A stretch of 14,366 bases of DNA from Pseudomonadota bacterium (lineage in GTDB: Bacteria; Pseudomonadota; Gammaproteobacteria; Xanthomonadales; Xanthomonadaceae). The stretch is taken from positions 1 through 14,366 of the forward strand of contig JANXZP010000166.1 of assembly GCA_025355485.1 (NCBI GenBank), written 5' to 3'. The first letter of the stretch is position 1. Every line of letters starts with the position of its first letter. Shown here one piece after another: positions 1-6,645 of the stretch. Under the pieces are notes generated by a model. The model worked only from the letters and a program-made list of their open reading frames with translations, was not told the DNA's origin and made no database searches. The translations under genes were made by a program, and so were the position numbers.

Positions 1-349
1 GGCGCAATGTCTCGCGCAATTGCGCGCCGACGCTGCGCAGTGGATGCAGCGCGGCAAGTGCATCCTGCGGCACCCACGCGAGCGTACGTCCGCGCAATGC
101 GATGTGTTCGCGCGAACCAAGCGTGATGTCGCGATCGTCCAGGCGCAGCGATCCACTTGCATGCAGTTGCGGCGGCAACAGTCCGAGCAATGCGAGCGTG
201 GTGAGACTTTTGCCGGCGCCGGATTCGCCGACGATCGCGAGGCATTCGCCGGTAGACAGGTCGAGGGACAGCGGGCCGAGCAACGGCATCGCCACACCGG
301 CGATCGAAACGCGCAGATCGCGAAGTGCAATCAGCGGCGAAGCCGTCAT
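1..349 (-). CDS. Peptide/oligopeptide ABC transporter ATP-binding protein (OppD/DppD/YejF type), 3' part missing
   Basis: This is the N-terminal 116 residues of an ABC ATPase; the rest lies beyond the left edge. It would power import of peptides, or possibly nickel or another oligopeptide-like substrate, at the cytoplasmic face of the inner membrane. The Walker A motif GESGAGKS is at residues 41-48, followed by a Q-loop region (WVPQDALAALHPLRSVGAQL, 92-111) with the ALHPL-x-xVGxQL pattern typical of the OppD/DppD/YejF group. The Q-loop has QDA where most members have QDP or QEP. The start ATG (349-347) overlaps the TGA of the permease gene (348-346) as ATGA, so the two are probably translationally coupled. 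Walker B, the signature motif and the C-terminal oligopeptide-binding extension are not in the window, so a fused two-ATPase protein like YejF cannot be told from a single OppD. The substrate is unknown. Confidence 0.9.
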   Translation of the reverse strand, partial: MTASPLIALRDLRVSIAGVAMPLLGPLSLDLSTGECLAIVGESGAGKSLTTLALLGLLPPQLHASGSLRLDDRDITLGSREHIALRGRTLAWVPQDALAALHPLRSVGAQLRETLR

Positions 350-1224
350 GCGCTGGTCGCCGGAATCGCAGCCGGCATGGTTCCATCAGGTGCGTTCGAA
401 GTGCCGCGCACATCCAGCCAGTCGCGCAGCGCGTCGCCGAGTTGCTGGAAACATGCGAGCGTCGCGACCAGCAAGATTGCGGGAACGAGCAAGGTCCACG
501 GCGCGCTGTCGAGTTCCTGCGTGCCTTCCTGCAACAACGTGCCGAGGCCGGCCGAGGGCTGGTCGATGCTCAGGCCTAGGAAACCGAGGAAGCTCTCGAC
601 CAGGATCGCCTGCGCGGCGAGCAGGCTCGCGTACACCAGCGCGAGGCCGAGCAGGTTCGGCACGATATGCCAGCGCAAAACCTGCAGCGTGGTCGCGCCG
701 GCCGCGCGCGCGGCGAGCACGAACGGCTGTTCGCGCAGGCGCGCGGCTTCGGCGCGCATCACCCGCGCAAGGTCGATCCACACGTAGCCACCGATCGCAG
801 CGAGCAGCAACCATAGCGAGCGCTCGAACAGGGTCAGCAGCAGGATCACGATCAGCAGGAACGGCAGCGCCGACAGCACATCCAGTCCGCGCATCATCGT
901 GCGTTCGCTGCGGCCGCCGAGATAGCCCGCGCTTGCGCCATAGGCGAGCCCGATCGCGAGCGCAATCGCGGTCGCGCCGAAGCCGAGCAACAGCGATAGC
1001 CGCAATCCATACAGCGCGCGCACGAAGGTGTCGCGGCCGATCGCATCGGTACCCAGCCAGTGGCCATGCGAGAGCGACGGCGCGGCCGACAGCGCGTTCC
1101 AGTCCGGATGCTCCGGGGCATACGGCGACAGCCACGGGCCGACCAGCGCGAGCAACGCCAGCGCGGCCAGCATGCAGATGCAGATACGTGCAGGGCGCGG
1201 CAGGCGGCGCAGGGAAGCGATCAT
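346..1224 (-). CDS. Peptide/oligopeptide ABC transporter permease, OppC/DppC type
   Basis: This 292-residue inner-membrane permease is of the C type of peptide importers. Its N-terminal transmembrane helix (about residues 13-33) is followed by the periplasmic OppC hallmark HWLGTDAIGRDTFVR (55-69). Further helices lie at about 76-102, 117-150, 190-212 and 242-260. The EAA loop that docks the ATPase is at 168-190 (AARAAG followed by HIVPN). I start it at the ATG at 1224, which has GGAG immediately upstream; the open frame continues further, but only as an antisense shadow of hemB. This start gives the usual OppC length (about 300). It is the first gene of a minus-strand unit divergent from hemB and is followed by the ATPase with an ATGA overlap. 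An OppB-type partner permease is not upstream as would be usual. The family call is firm; the substrate is not known. Confidence 0.92.
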   Translation of the reverse strand: MIASLRRLPRPARICICMLAALALLALVGPWLSPYAPEHPDWNALSAAPSLSHGHWLGTDAIGRDTFVRALYGLRLSLLLGFGATAIALAIGLAYGASAGYLGGRSERTMMRGLDVLSALPFLLIVILLLTLFERSLWLLLAAIGGYVWIDLARVMRAEAARLREQPFVLAARAAGATTLQVLRWHIVPNLLGLALVYASLLAAQAILVESFLGFLGLSIDQPSAGLGTLLQEGTQELDSAPWTLLVPAILLVATLACFQQLGDALRDWLDVRGTSNAPDGTMPAAIPATSA

Positions 1225-1274
1225 CTCCGCATCATCGCGCGTAGTCGGGCGTCGAGCCAGTCGTGCGAGGCGCG

Positions 1275-1280
1275 TATCAT
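1275..1280 (+). promoter_or_regulatory. Candidate -10 element for hemB
   Basis: TATCAT lies 20 nt before the hemB ATG in the 76-bp gap between hemB and the divergent permease gene. The hexamer 17 bp upstream (TCGAGC) matches the -35 consensus only at three positions, so this is a weak prediction. It would give a short untranslated leader of about 14 nt. Confidence 0.3.
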
Positions 1281-1300
1281 TGGGACATCCGAACGAAACC

Positions 1301-2296
<996 letters not shown>

Positions 2297-2301
2297 ATGA
2301 C

Positions 2302-3138
2302 ATGCAGCACTACGCACTGTTCGGACACCCGGTTGCGCATTCGCTGTCGCCGCGCATCCATGCGATGTTCGCGAAGCAGGCGGGAGTCGCGATGGAGTAC
2401 ACCGCGATCGACGCCGCACCGGATGCCTTCGCCGATGCGTTGTCTGCCTTCGCGTCCAACGGCGGCAACGGTGCGAATGTCACCCTGCCGCACAAGGCCG
2501 CTGCGCTCGCGTTGTGCAGCGATGTCAGCGCGCGTGCGCGACGTTGCGGTGCGGTGAACACATTGACGCGGATCGATGGCGACTGGCGCGGCGACAACAC
2601 CGACGGCGCGGGGCTGGTGCGCGACCTGACCGGGCGCGAACAGCACGACCTGCGCGAACGCCGCGCGTTGTTGCTCGGCGCGGGCGGCGCTGCGGCGGGC
2701 ATCGCGCCAGCGCTGCTCGATGCGGGCATCCGCGAACTGGTCGTGGTCAATCGCACGCCGGGGCGCGCCGACGCACTCGCCGACGCGCTGGGCATGCCCG
2801 GCCGCGTGCATTCGCGCTACTGGAACGACTTGCGCAACCTGGGCAACTTCGACCTGATCGTCAACGCGACATCCGCCGCGCGATCGCGTGAAGGACTGAA
2901 TCTGCCGTTCGCGCTGGCCTATCGCAACACGCTGGCGGTCGATCTCGGCTACGGCGAGGCGGCGATCGACTTCCTCGCGTGGGCGCGCAGTGCGCACTGC
3001 GCCGATGCGATCGACGGAGTCGGCATGCTGGTCGAACAGGCCGCCGAAAGTTTCGAGATCTGGCACGGCGTGCGTCCGCAGACCGAGCCGGTGTACGCAA
3101 CGCTGCGGAGCGAGTTGTTGCACGGCGCGACCGATTGA
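2302..3138 (+). CDS. aroE: Shikimate dehydrogenase (NADP+)
   Basis: AroE reduces 3-dehydroshikimate to shikimate in the pathway to chorismate and aromatic amino acids. The 278-residue protein has the family motifs in order: the shikimate-binding SLSP (14-17), NVTLPHK with catalytic K65 (59-65), GAVNT (83-87, N86), GDNTDG with catalytic D101 (97-102), the Rossmann nucleotide loop GAGGAA (126-131), VNRTPGRA (149-156; the NRT basic patch fits NADP preference), NATS (188-191) and the C-terminal DGVGMLVEQAAESFEIWHG (238-256). The ATG at 2302 is chosen over 2281 because AAGGAA at 2288-2293 is a well-placed ribosome-binding site and the protein then begins at the usual YALFGHPV strand. It starts 5 bp after the hemB stop, so the AAGGAA lies within the end of hemB. 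Its 3' end faces the small membrane-protein gene. Confidence 0.97.
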   Translation: MQHYALFGHPVAHSLSPRIHAMFAKQAGVAMEYTAIDAAPDAFADALSAFASNGGNGANVTLPHKAAALALCSDVSARARRCGAVNTLTRIDGDWRGDNTDGAGLVRDLTGREQHDLRERRALLLGAGGAAAGIAPALLDAGIRELVVVNRTPGRADALADALGMPGRVHSRYWNDLRNLGNFDLIVNATSAARSREGLNLPFALAYRNTLAVDLGYGEAAIDFLAWARSAHCADAIDGVGMLVEQAAESFEIWHGVRPQTEPVYATLRSELLHGATD

Positions 3139-3178
3139 ACGAAACGCGTTGAACGCAGCGCATCGAACGAAGCGCGGC
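3137..3178 (+). repeat. Three imperfect 14-bp tandem repeats at the 3' end of aroE
   Basis: GAACGAAACGC (3137), GAACGCAGCGC (3151) and GAACGAAGCGC (3165) begin exactly 14 bp apart. They start inside the aroE stop codon and fill most of the 51-bp convergent gap to the next gene. No function is evident; slippage or duplication debris is the simplest reading. Confidence 0.55.
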
Positions 3179-3189
3179 GACGGCTTGTA

Positions 3190-3510
3190 TCAGGTGGGTC
3201 GCGGGAAAAACACTTCAAACAAGGTAGCGACGATCAGTGCGACCGACGCGAACGTCAGCAGCCACTGCAGGACGAGTAAGGTCCAGCGCGCCACGTTGTT
3301 CGCAGCCAGCTTCGGCAGCACGAGGCCGATCACGAATGCAGCTATCAGCGCCAGCGGCCACCATGTGAACAATTGCTGCAGCAGGGCAATCCGATCCGGC
3401 GATTCGCCGACCATGTAACCCGGTGTGTTGGGCAACACGAACCAGCCGATCCCGCAAGCGAGCAGGGTGACGAAGACGGCTGAATGGCTACGGCGATCGG
3501 GCGTTTCCAT
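3190..3510 (-). CDS. Small three-helix membrane protein of unknown function
   Basis: This 106-residue hydrophobic protein does not belong to a family I recognise. It has three predicted transmembrane segments: about residues 11-33 (AVFVTLLACGIGWFVL, then NTPGYMV), 50-68 (WPLALIAAFVIGLVL) and 76-101 (WTLLVLQWLLTFASVALIV). The ends are short and charged, and the intervening segment (34-48) carries GESPDR. Its start lies 12 bp after the stop of the carbonic anhydrase gene, with GAGGG about 9 nt before the ATG (partly inside the carbonic anhydrase stop), so the two genes almost certainly form one transcript. A role linked to bicarbonate or pH homeostasis would be guesswork from position alone. 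The intact frame, ribosome-binding site and three clean helices support a real gene. Confidence 0.8.
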   Translation of the reverse strand: METPDRRSHSAVFVTLLACGIGWFVLPNTPGYMVGESPDRIALLQQLFTWWPLALIAAFVIGLVLPKLAANNVARWTLLVLQWLLTFASVALIVATLFEVFFPRPT

Positions 3511-3522
3511 GGGCGACGACCC

Positions 3523-4056
3523 TCAAGCGGCGAGATAGCGATCCTTGAGCTTCACATAGTGGGCGGCAGAGTAATACAACTGTTCGATCTGCGCCGCATC
3601 AAGCACGCGCACGCGGCGCGCGGGATTGCCCATCCACAGCTCGCCTTCGCCGACCACCTTGCCCGGCGCGATCACCGCGCCCGCCGCGACGAAGCCGTGT
3701 TTCTTCACCACTGCGCCGTCGAGTACGGTCGCGTGCATGCCGATCAGGCAGGCGTCCTCAAGCGTGCAGGCGTGGATCACCGCCGCGTGGCCGATCGTCA
3801 CGTCGTCGCCGATCACGCACGGAAAACCATCGCCGGTGTACGGCCCGGCGTGGGTGACGTGCACAATCGCGCCGTCCTGGATGTTGGTGCGCGCGCCGAT
3901 GCGGATGAAGTTCACGTCGCCGCGCACGATGGTTCCTGGCCAAACCGAAGAGTCGTCGCCGAGCACCACGTCGCCAATCACGGTCGCGGCCGGATCGACA
4001 TAGGCGCGCGCGCCGAGCATGGGGAGTTTGCCGAGATAGGGACGTGTGTTCGCCAT
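3523..4056 (-). CDS. Gamma carbonic anhydrase family protein (YrdA/CaiE-like hexapeptide repeat)
   Basis: The product is a 177-residue left-handed beta-helix protein of the YrdA/gamma-carbonic-anhydrase group. It is a presumed zinc enzyme or homologue that interconverts CO2 and bicarbonate; many members lack demonstrated activity. Hexapeptide turns run from about residue 19 to 140 (for example ATVIGDVVLGDDSSVWPG, IGARTNIQDGAIVH, VIGDDVTIGHAAVIH, VLDGAVVKKHGFVAAGAVIAPG). Three histidines fit the trimer-interface zinc ligands: H66 in GAIVH, H90 and H95 in IGHAAVIH, the last two with the expected 5-residue spacing. The C-terminal helix NPARRVRVL...YVKLKDRYL is typical of the family. The ATG at 4056 is preceded by no ribosome-binding site, but TACAAT ends 6 nt upstream, suggesting a leaderless mRNA. 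The longer frame to 4668 is antisense to the ALDH gene. It is followed by a small membrane-protein gene. Confidence 0.93.
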   Translation of the reverse strand: MANTRPYLGKLPMLGARAYVDPAATVIGDVVLGDDSSVWPGTIVRGDVNFIRIGARTNIQDGAIVHVTHAGPYTGDGFPCVIGDDVTIGHAAVIHACTLEDACLIGMHATVLDGAVVKKHGFVAAGAVIAPGKVVGEGELWMGNPARRVRVLDAAQIEQLYYSAAHYVKLKDRYLAA

Positions 4057-4064
4057 CACGTGAT
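4055..4064. promoter_or_regulatory. 10-bp perfect palindrome in the gamma-CA/ALDH divergent region
   Basis: ATCACGTGAT is a perfect palindrome that overlaps the start codon of the carbonic anhydrase gene and touches its TACAAT -10 hexamer. Its position would suit a repressor site, but a 10-bp palindrome can occur by chance. Confidence 0.3.
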
Positions 4065-4068
4065 TGTA
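4063..4068 (-). promoter_or_regulatory. Candidate -10 element of gamma-CA gene (leaderless geometry)
   Basis: TACAAT (minus strand) matches the sigma-70 -10 consensus at five of six positions and ends exactly 6 nt before the ATG at 4056. A start of transcription 7 nt after the -10 would fall on the A of the ATG. No convincing -35 hexamer is seen 16-18 bp upstream. Confidence 0.5.
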
Positions 4069-4082
4069 CGGGCTGCGGCTAC

Positions 4083-4088
4083 TACACT
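4083..4088 (+). promoter_or_regulatory. Candidate -10 element of ALDH gene (leaderless geometry)
   Basis: TACACT ends 7 nt before the ATG at 4096. There is no Shine-Dalgarno sequence before the ALDH start, so transcription starting at or next to the ATG would explain the arrangement. The -35 region is poor, so the call rests on the hexamer and spacing. Confidence 0.4.
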
Positions 4089-4095
4089 GTGCCGT

Positions 4096-5517
4096 ATGGA
4101 CATCGCCGCCGAAACACCGATTCCGGAATTGCTGCCGACGCTGCAGCGGCTGCGTGCCGCGCAGGCCGCATCGAGCCCGTCGTACGAGCAGCGACGCGAC
4201 GACCTCAAGCGCCTGCGCGATGCGTTCCAGCGCCGGATCGAGGAGATGGCAACGACCGTCAGCGCCGACTTCGGCAGCCGCTCGCGCCACGAAAGCATGG
4301 TCGCCGACGGCATGACCGTGCTCAACGAGATAGATCACCTGCGTCGGCACCTGAAAAAATGGATGCGTTCGCAACGACGCATGGTCAACTGGATTTTCCA
4401 GCCCGCGCGAGCCGAGGTGCGGGTGCAACCGCTGGGTGTGGTCGGGGTGATCTCGCCGTGGAATTATCCGGTCAGCCTCGCGCTGATTCCGCTGGCGACC
4501 GCGATCGCGGCGGGCAACCACGTGATGGTCAAGCCTTCCGAACATACGCCGCGCACGAGTGCGTTCCTGCGCGATCTGCTCGCCGAAGTCTTTCCGGCCG
4601 ATCGCGTGGCGGTCGTCCTTGGCGGGACCGATGTCGCGGCGGCGTTCGCTGCATTGCCGCTCGACCATCTATTCTTCACCGGTTCGACTGCGGTGGGGCG
4701 CCTGGTGATGGCGGCGGCGGCGGCGAACCTGACGCCGGTCACGCTCGAACTTGGCGGCAAGTCGCCGTGCGTGATCGCGCCGGGCTATTCATTGCCGCTC
4801 GCGGCGGCGCGGATTGCGTCGGGCAAGTGGCTCAACGCCGGGCAGACCTGCATCGCGCCCGATTACGTGATGTTGCCGGAAACCTCGCGCGAGGATTTCA
4901 TCGTCGCGCTGCGCGCCAACGTGCAGGCGCGTTTCCCGGCTATCGCCGGCAATCCCGACTACACCCGCATCATCAACGACGCGCAGTACCAGCGGCTGCG
5001 CGGTTATCTTGAGGAAGCCGCCGCGCACGGTGCCGAGGTCATCGAGCTGATTCCGCTCGACCGCGCGCGCGCCGATGCCGAACGCCTGATCCCGCCGACC
5101 CTGGTGATCGATCCGACCGACGACATCGCGCTGATGCGCGAGGAAATCTTCGGGCCGATCCTGCCGCTGAAAAGCTATCGCGTGTTCGACGACACCATCA
5201 CCTACATCAACGCGCATCCGCGACCGCTGGCTCTGTACCAGTTCGACAACGACCGCGCACGGGTCGAGCGCACGCTCGAACGCACCGTCGCCGGCGGCGT
5301 GTCGATCAACGACACTGTGATGCACTACATCCAGGATCGGCTGCCGTTCGGCGGCGTGGGCCTGAGCGGCATGGGCCATTACCACGGCCGCGACGGCTTT
5401 TTCGCGATGAGCAAGCTCAAGCCCGTGCTGTACCAGGCGCGGCTGTCGTCGATGGCGCTGTTCAAGCCGCCGTATCGCGGGCTTGCCGACAAGCTGGTGA
5501 AGTTCCTGACGCGCTGA
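4096..5517 (+). CDS. NAD(P)+-dependent aldehyde dehydrogenase, coniferyl aldehyde dehydrogenase-like
   Basis: This 473-residue cytosolic aldehyde dehydrogenase oxidises an aldehyde to its acid. Active-site features are intact: N123 in SPWNYP (oxyanion hole), K146 in MVKPSEH (cofactor), FTGSTAVGR (194-202), general base E218 in TLELGGKSP, and nucleophile C252 in NAGQTCIAPDY. EEIFGPILP (349-357) and LPFGGVGLSGMGHYHG (416-431) follow. The short N-terminus without a long extension, the TCIAPDYV block and the C-terminal LYQARLSSMALFKPPY tail resemble the CalB/class-3-like coniferyl aldehyde dehydrogenase group, which acts on aromatic or long-chain aldehydes. The true substrate cannot be read from the sequence. 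The ATG at 4096 is chosen because the upstream frame is antisense to the carbonic anhydrase. It is divergent from that gene by 39 bp and ends tail-to-tail, 19 bp from the zinc-ribbon gene. Confidence 0.93.
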   Translation: MDIAAETPIPELLPTLQRLRAAQAASSPSYEQRRDDLKRLRDAFQRRIEEMATTVSADFGSRSRHESMVADGMTVLNEIDHLRRHLKKWMRSQRRMVNWIFQPARAEVRVQPLGVVGVISPWNYPVSLALIPLATAIAAGNHVMVKPSEHTPRTSAFLRDLLAEVFPADRVAVVLGGTDVAAAFAALPLDHLFFTGSTAVGRLVMAAAAANLTPVTLELGGKSPCVIAPGYSLPLAAARIASGKWLNAGQTCIAPDYVMLPETSREDFIVALRANVQARFPAIAGNPDYTRIINDAQYQRLRGYLEEAAAHGAEVIELIPLDRARADAERLIPPTLVIDPTDDIALMREEIFGPILPLKSYRVFDDTITYINAHPRPLALYQFDNDRARVERTLERTVAGGVSINDTVMHYIQDRLPFGGVGLSGMGHYHGRDGFFAMSKLKPVLYQARLSSMALFKPPYRGLADKLVKFLTR

Positions 5518-5536
5518 CGCGCTGACGAAGTTGCTA

Positions 5537-5893
5537 TTACTTGCGCGCGTTGGCGCCTTCCGGGGCGAACAGTTCGACGGCGAGGGTGAACGTGCGCAAC
5601 TCGTCGGGCTTCACCGCGCCGACGCCGACCAGCTGGCGGGCGATCTCCTCGCCGCGCCCGTTGCGGATGGTCAGCACCATCGAGTACTCCCACGGGACGC
5701 CGCCGGGCGGGTGGCGGATCGTGCCTTCGACATGCAGCGGCACGCTACGCGTCGCAGCTTCCTGCGCGTTGCCGGAGTCGAATCGCAGATGGTGTCGGCA
5801 AGCCGGACAGACGTTCGCGCTTTCCAGGATCGTCGTCGAGCAGTGAGGACAGGTGCGGGTCGCTCCCACGATGGCCTGTCGCGCCCTGTTCAT
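5537..5893 (-). CDS. Small zinc-ribbon protein, coupled to bactofilin
   Basis: The 118-residue protein has an N-terminal zinc ribbon: C15-x2-C18 (CPHC) and C29-x2-C32 (CPAC) separated by 10 residues. A domain of about 75 residues follows that reads as beta strands: SVPLHVEGTIRH, EYSMVLTIRN, IARQLVGVGAV and RTFTLAVELFAP. I do not recognise a named family. The start ATG (5893-5891) overlaps the bactofilin stop TGA (5892-5890) as ATGA, so the two proteins are almost certainly made together. The beta domain could act as an adaptor for the cytoskeletal filament, or the ribbon could bind nucleic acid or another protein. The coupling is seen directly; the role is inference. The alanine-poor, cysteine-containing composition and intact frame support a real gene. 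Confidence 0.85.
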   Translation of the reverse strand: MNRARQAIVGATRTCPHCSTTILESANVCPACRHHLRFDSGNAQEAATRSVPLHVEGTIRHPPGGVPWEYSMVLTIRNGRGEEIARQLVGVGAVKPDELRTFTLAVELFAPEGANARK

Positions 5894-6405
5894 GACCCGG
5901 CGCCGTTCTCCATGCCGGTCTTCTGGATGCTGACGACCGATTTGGGTGCGGTCTTCTCCTCCCAGCCGAACTCGACCTGGCCGCGCATGTGCGAGCCGGC
6001 GGCGACGGTCAGCGAACCGGCCTTGATATCGCCGTCAACGATGCCGGTGGCTAGCAGGTCGACGCGCGATGCGGAGATCACGTTGCCGGCGAGCTCGCCG
6101 GCGACCACGACCTTGGCGGCGCGAACGCTGCCGGTGAGCTTGGCGCCGGTTTCGATGGTCAGGTCGCCCTGCACGTCGACGTCGCCCTTGAACTGGCCGG
6201 CGATGCGCACGTCGCCGGTACCCTGGATCTTGCCCTCGATGAACAGGTTCGCGGCGATCAGCGATTCCTTGGTGTCGCGCTGCGCTGCGCGCGCCGGACT
6301 GTGGTTGGCGGCCGTGTCTATCGAGGCGTCGGCCTCGCGCCTGGGGGCGGCTTCGGGCTGCATCGGGATGGCGTCTCTCTTGGTGGGTTCTTTCCAGATG
6401 GACAT
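5890..6405 (-). CDS. Bactofilin (polymer-forming cytoskeletal protein, DUF583)
   Basis: The product is 171 residues. A disordered, proline- and alanine-rich N-terminal tail (about 1-47) precedes a bactofilin core (about 48-148) of short beta-helix repeats: LFIEGKIQGTGDVRIAG, QFKGDVDVQG, DLTIETGAKLTGSVRAAKV, VVAGELAGNVISAS, RVDLLATGIVDGDIKAG and SLTVAAGSHMRGQVEFG. A short C-terminal tail follows. Bactofilins polymerise without nucleotide and scaffold cell-shape, stalk or peptidoglycan-modifying proteins at the membrane. No membrane helix is present. The ATG at 6405 has GGAG 8 nt upstream; a GTG at 6444 would add 13 residues that look untranslated. It is the first gene of a two-gene unit with the overlapping zinc-ribbon gene. 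A candidate extended -10 lies at 6435-6443. Confidence 0.94.
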   Translation of the reverse strand: MSIWKEPTKRDAIPMQPEAAPRREADASIDTAANHSPARAAQRDTKESLIAANLFIEGKIQGTGDVRIAGQFKGDVDVQGDLTIETGAKLTGSVRAAKVVVAGELAGNVISASRVDLLATGIVDGDIKAGSLTVAAGSHMRGQVEFGWEEKTAPKSVVSIQKTGMENGAGS

Positions 6406-6434
6406 GGCGGGCGCTCCGGCTGGGGGAACTTCAA

Positions 6435-6443
6435 AGGCTAGCA
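6435..6443 (-). promoter_or_regulatory. Candidate extended -10 promoter of bactofilin gene
   Basis: On the minus strand TGCTAGCCT fits the extended -10 form TGnTAnnnT. Transcription would start near 6428 and give a leader of about 22 nt containing the GGAG ribosome-binding site at 6417-6414. There is no clear -35, which extended -10 promoters need less. Confidence 0.35.
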
Positions 6444-6551
6444 CAGGGACGCGGCTGAAATGCGATGGCCGTCACGAAACCGCGGCCGGACGGCGAAGGC
6501 CGACGCGGGCCGGCCGCGCAACGGTTTGGACAAGGTTGGGGGGCGATTTTC

Positions 6552-6622
6552 AGTGTTCGGTGTTCGGTAAATGCATTGGGGCGCTGCGTGGTTTCCAGGC
6601 TGAAAACCGAATACCGAACACT
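6552..6622. repeat. 17-bp inverted repeat built from tandem 7-mers
   Basis: The left arm AGTGTTCGGTGTTCGGT (6552-6568) and the right arm ACCGAATACCGAACACT (6606-6622) are reverse complements at 16 of 17 positions, with a 37-nt spacer. Each arm itself contains a 7-bp tandem duplication (GTTCGGT twice; ACCGAAT and ACCGAAC). A second short complementarity, TTTTCAG (6547-6553) with CTGAAAA (6600-6606), overlaps the same arms. It could be a REP-like palindromic repeat, a hairpin, or paired binding sites in the xthA promoter. Confidence 0.7.
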
Positions 6623-6633
6623 TTCTTTCGCGT

Positions 6634-6639
6634 TAGCAT
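6634..6639 (+). promoter_or_regulatory. Candidate -10 element of xthA (leaderless geometry)
   Basis: TAGCAT ends exactly 6 nt before the ATG at 6646, which lacks a Shine-Dalgarno sequence. The -35 position (about 6611-6616) falls in the right arm of the inverted repeat and does not resemble TTGACA. Confidence 0.45.
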
Positions 6640-6645
6640 GCGCCC

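Larger units (their letters stand above)
6406..6645. other. 240-bp divergent intergenic region between bactofilin and xthA
   Basis: No coding frame with homology or ribosome-binding site is seen here. The region holds the candidate bactofilin promoter (6435-6443), a GC-rich segment at about 6480-6545, an inverted repeat (6552-6622) and the candidate -10 of xthA (6634-6639). Confidence 0.7.

Noticed and set aside
102..1244. Long plus-strand open frame (380 residues) opposite the ABC transporter genes
   Set aside because: Arg/Ser/Ala-rich translation with no motifs; it is antisense to two genes with clear family motifs, as expected in high-GC DNA.
3484..4095. N-terminal extension of the ALDH frame by 204 residues
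   Set aside because: It is antisense to the gamma carbonic anhydrase gene; ALDH family proteins start near the ATG at 4096.
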